DNA of 64,000 bases from Acidobacteria bacterium 13_2_20CM_2_57_6 (GTDB lineage Bacteria > Acidobacteriota > Terriglobia > Acidiferrales > UBA7541): NCBI GenBank assembly GCA_001917435.1, contig MNEA01000079.1, forward strand, positions 1 to 64,000. The letters run 5' to 3'. The notes beneath the pieces were generated by a model. The model made no database searches and was not told where the DNA came from. It was given only the letters and a program-made list of their open reading frames with translations. Below, one piece after another: positions 63,328 through 64,000 of this stretch (positions are counted from its first letter, which is position 1; every line of letters begins with the position of its first letter). Both the position numbers and the translations under genes were made by a program.

Positions 63328-64000
63328 TTAGTGCTTGCCTGCAGAGCCCGCCGCGGATTTTTCTCCCGCAGGATGCGCGCCAAAAACGCGGTCAAAAATG
63401 GCATCGACGGAACGGAGCTGGCGCTGCAAATCGAAAGTGTGCGCCAGCGCTTTCGAATCGAGATATTTCGCGATGCGAGCATCTTTCGCAACGCGGTCGC
63501 GAAAACTGGTGTCGGTTTCCCAGGCAGCCATGGCGTTTTCCTGCACCGCTTTGTAGGCATCCTCGCGCGGCATGCCCTTCTCGACCAAATCCTGAAGCAA
63601 CTGCCCCGAATAAACGAGGCCGTGCGTGGATTCGAGGTTCCGCAACATGCGCTCCGGAAACACGCGCATCTGGCCGAGGATCATGGCCATTTTGGAAAGC
63701 ATGTAATCGACCAAAATGGTGGAGTCGGGAAGAATGACCCGCTCGACGGAGCTGTGAGAAATGTCACGCTCGTGCCAAAGGGCGACGTTTTCGAACGCGG
63801 CGAGCATGTTGGAACGCACGAGGCGCGCGAGGCCGCAGATCTGTTCGCAGGAAACGGGATTGCGCTTGTGAGGCATGGCGGAACTGCCGCGCTGCTCGCC
63901 GCTGAACGGTTCTTCGACCTCGCGGACTTCAGTGCGCTGGAGATGGCGAATTTCGAGGGCGATCTTTTCGAGCGTGGCGGCGATAAGCGCGAGGGCGCTG
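63328..64000 (-). CDS. purB: Adenylosuccinate lyase, C-terminal part (cut by the window edge)
   Basis: The frame continues through the window end. The superfamily signature SSAMPHKRNP is at about 63,840-63,885, and the C-terminal ERVILPDSTILVDYML and QENAMAAWETDTSF match PurB of the bacterial type. It acts twice in purine synthesis. The N-terminal half is outside the window. Confidence 0.92.
   Translation of the reverse strand, partial: SALALIAATLEKIALEIRHLQRTEVREVEEPFSGEQRGSSAMPHKRNPVSCEQICGLARLVRSNMLAAFENVALWHERDISHSSVERVILPDSTILVDYMLSKMAMILGQMRVFPERMLRNLESTHGLVYSGQLLQDLVEKGMPREDAYKAVQENAMAAWETDTSFRDRVAKDARIAKYLDSKALAHTFDLQRQLRSVDAIFDRVFGAHPAGEKSAAGSAGKH

Overview
The window looks like chromosome of an acidobacterium (Acidobacteriota, Terriglobia-like). 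I infer this from gene order, from an ADOP-type duplicated permease, from the futalosine menaquinone genes, and from a high-GC coding style with many GTG/TTG starts. It is mostly core metabolism and housekeeping. I recognise no rRNA, tRNA, CRISPR array, prophage or transposase.

Layout. (1) 0.2-7.9 kb, plus strand: tilS-hpt-ftsH, a small zinc-ribbon protein, folP, an M28 peptidase and ruvX. (2) 7.9-14.4 kb, plus: mltG translationally coupled to two unknown genes, then a lipoprotein, an FtsX-type permease, a LolD/MacB-type ATPase, a small membrane protein and LolA, which together look like a compact lipoprotein-sorting (Lol-like) cluster. (3) 14.4-20.5 kb, mixed: ada, a frameshifted small Cys/His protein, an EamA exporter, PilZ, a HAD phosphatase, a secreted protein, acylphosphatase and apt. 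(4) 20.5-38.9 kb, minus: a long series of housekeeping genes (TPR-ispE-prs-rplY-pth-rpsF-rpsR-rplI-dnaB-alr-yacL-ispD-ispF-gltX-like-rlmB), preceded by purH. The yacL-ispD-ispF-gltX-rlmB order resembles that of Bacillus. (5) 39-49.5 kb: selA, an ADOP permease, a CopG-like pair, an MDR dehydrogenase, larB, ubiX-mqnP-mqnE and pstS. (6) 49.6-64 kb: small membrane and secreted proteins, an OsmC gene with an in-frame TGA, a K+-channel-like protein, a quinone oxidoreductase behind a double palindrome, a GT2 glycosyltransferase, hydrolases, a DUF4382/DUF5666-like lipoprotein, a PepP fused to an NTF2-like domain, efp and the 3' part of purB.

Most unusual content. First, ispF is fused in frame to a complete copy of the FtsH N-terminal membrane/periplasmic region; the first 31 codons encode the same peptide as this genome's own ftsH, but 20 of them use different codons. 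Second, the neighbouring MEP-pathway genes are also abnormal: ispD lacks about 30 internal residues, including the CTP-binding loop, and ispE is broken by an out-of-frame change just before its GSGSAVFG motif. Third, a stand-alone GluRS anticodon-binding-like protein sits exactly where gltX normally lies. Fourth, the OsmC peroxidase gene has TGA at the catalytic cysteine with a hairpin 15 nt downstream, and selA is in the same window, so this is a probable selenoprotein.
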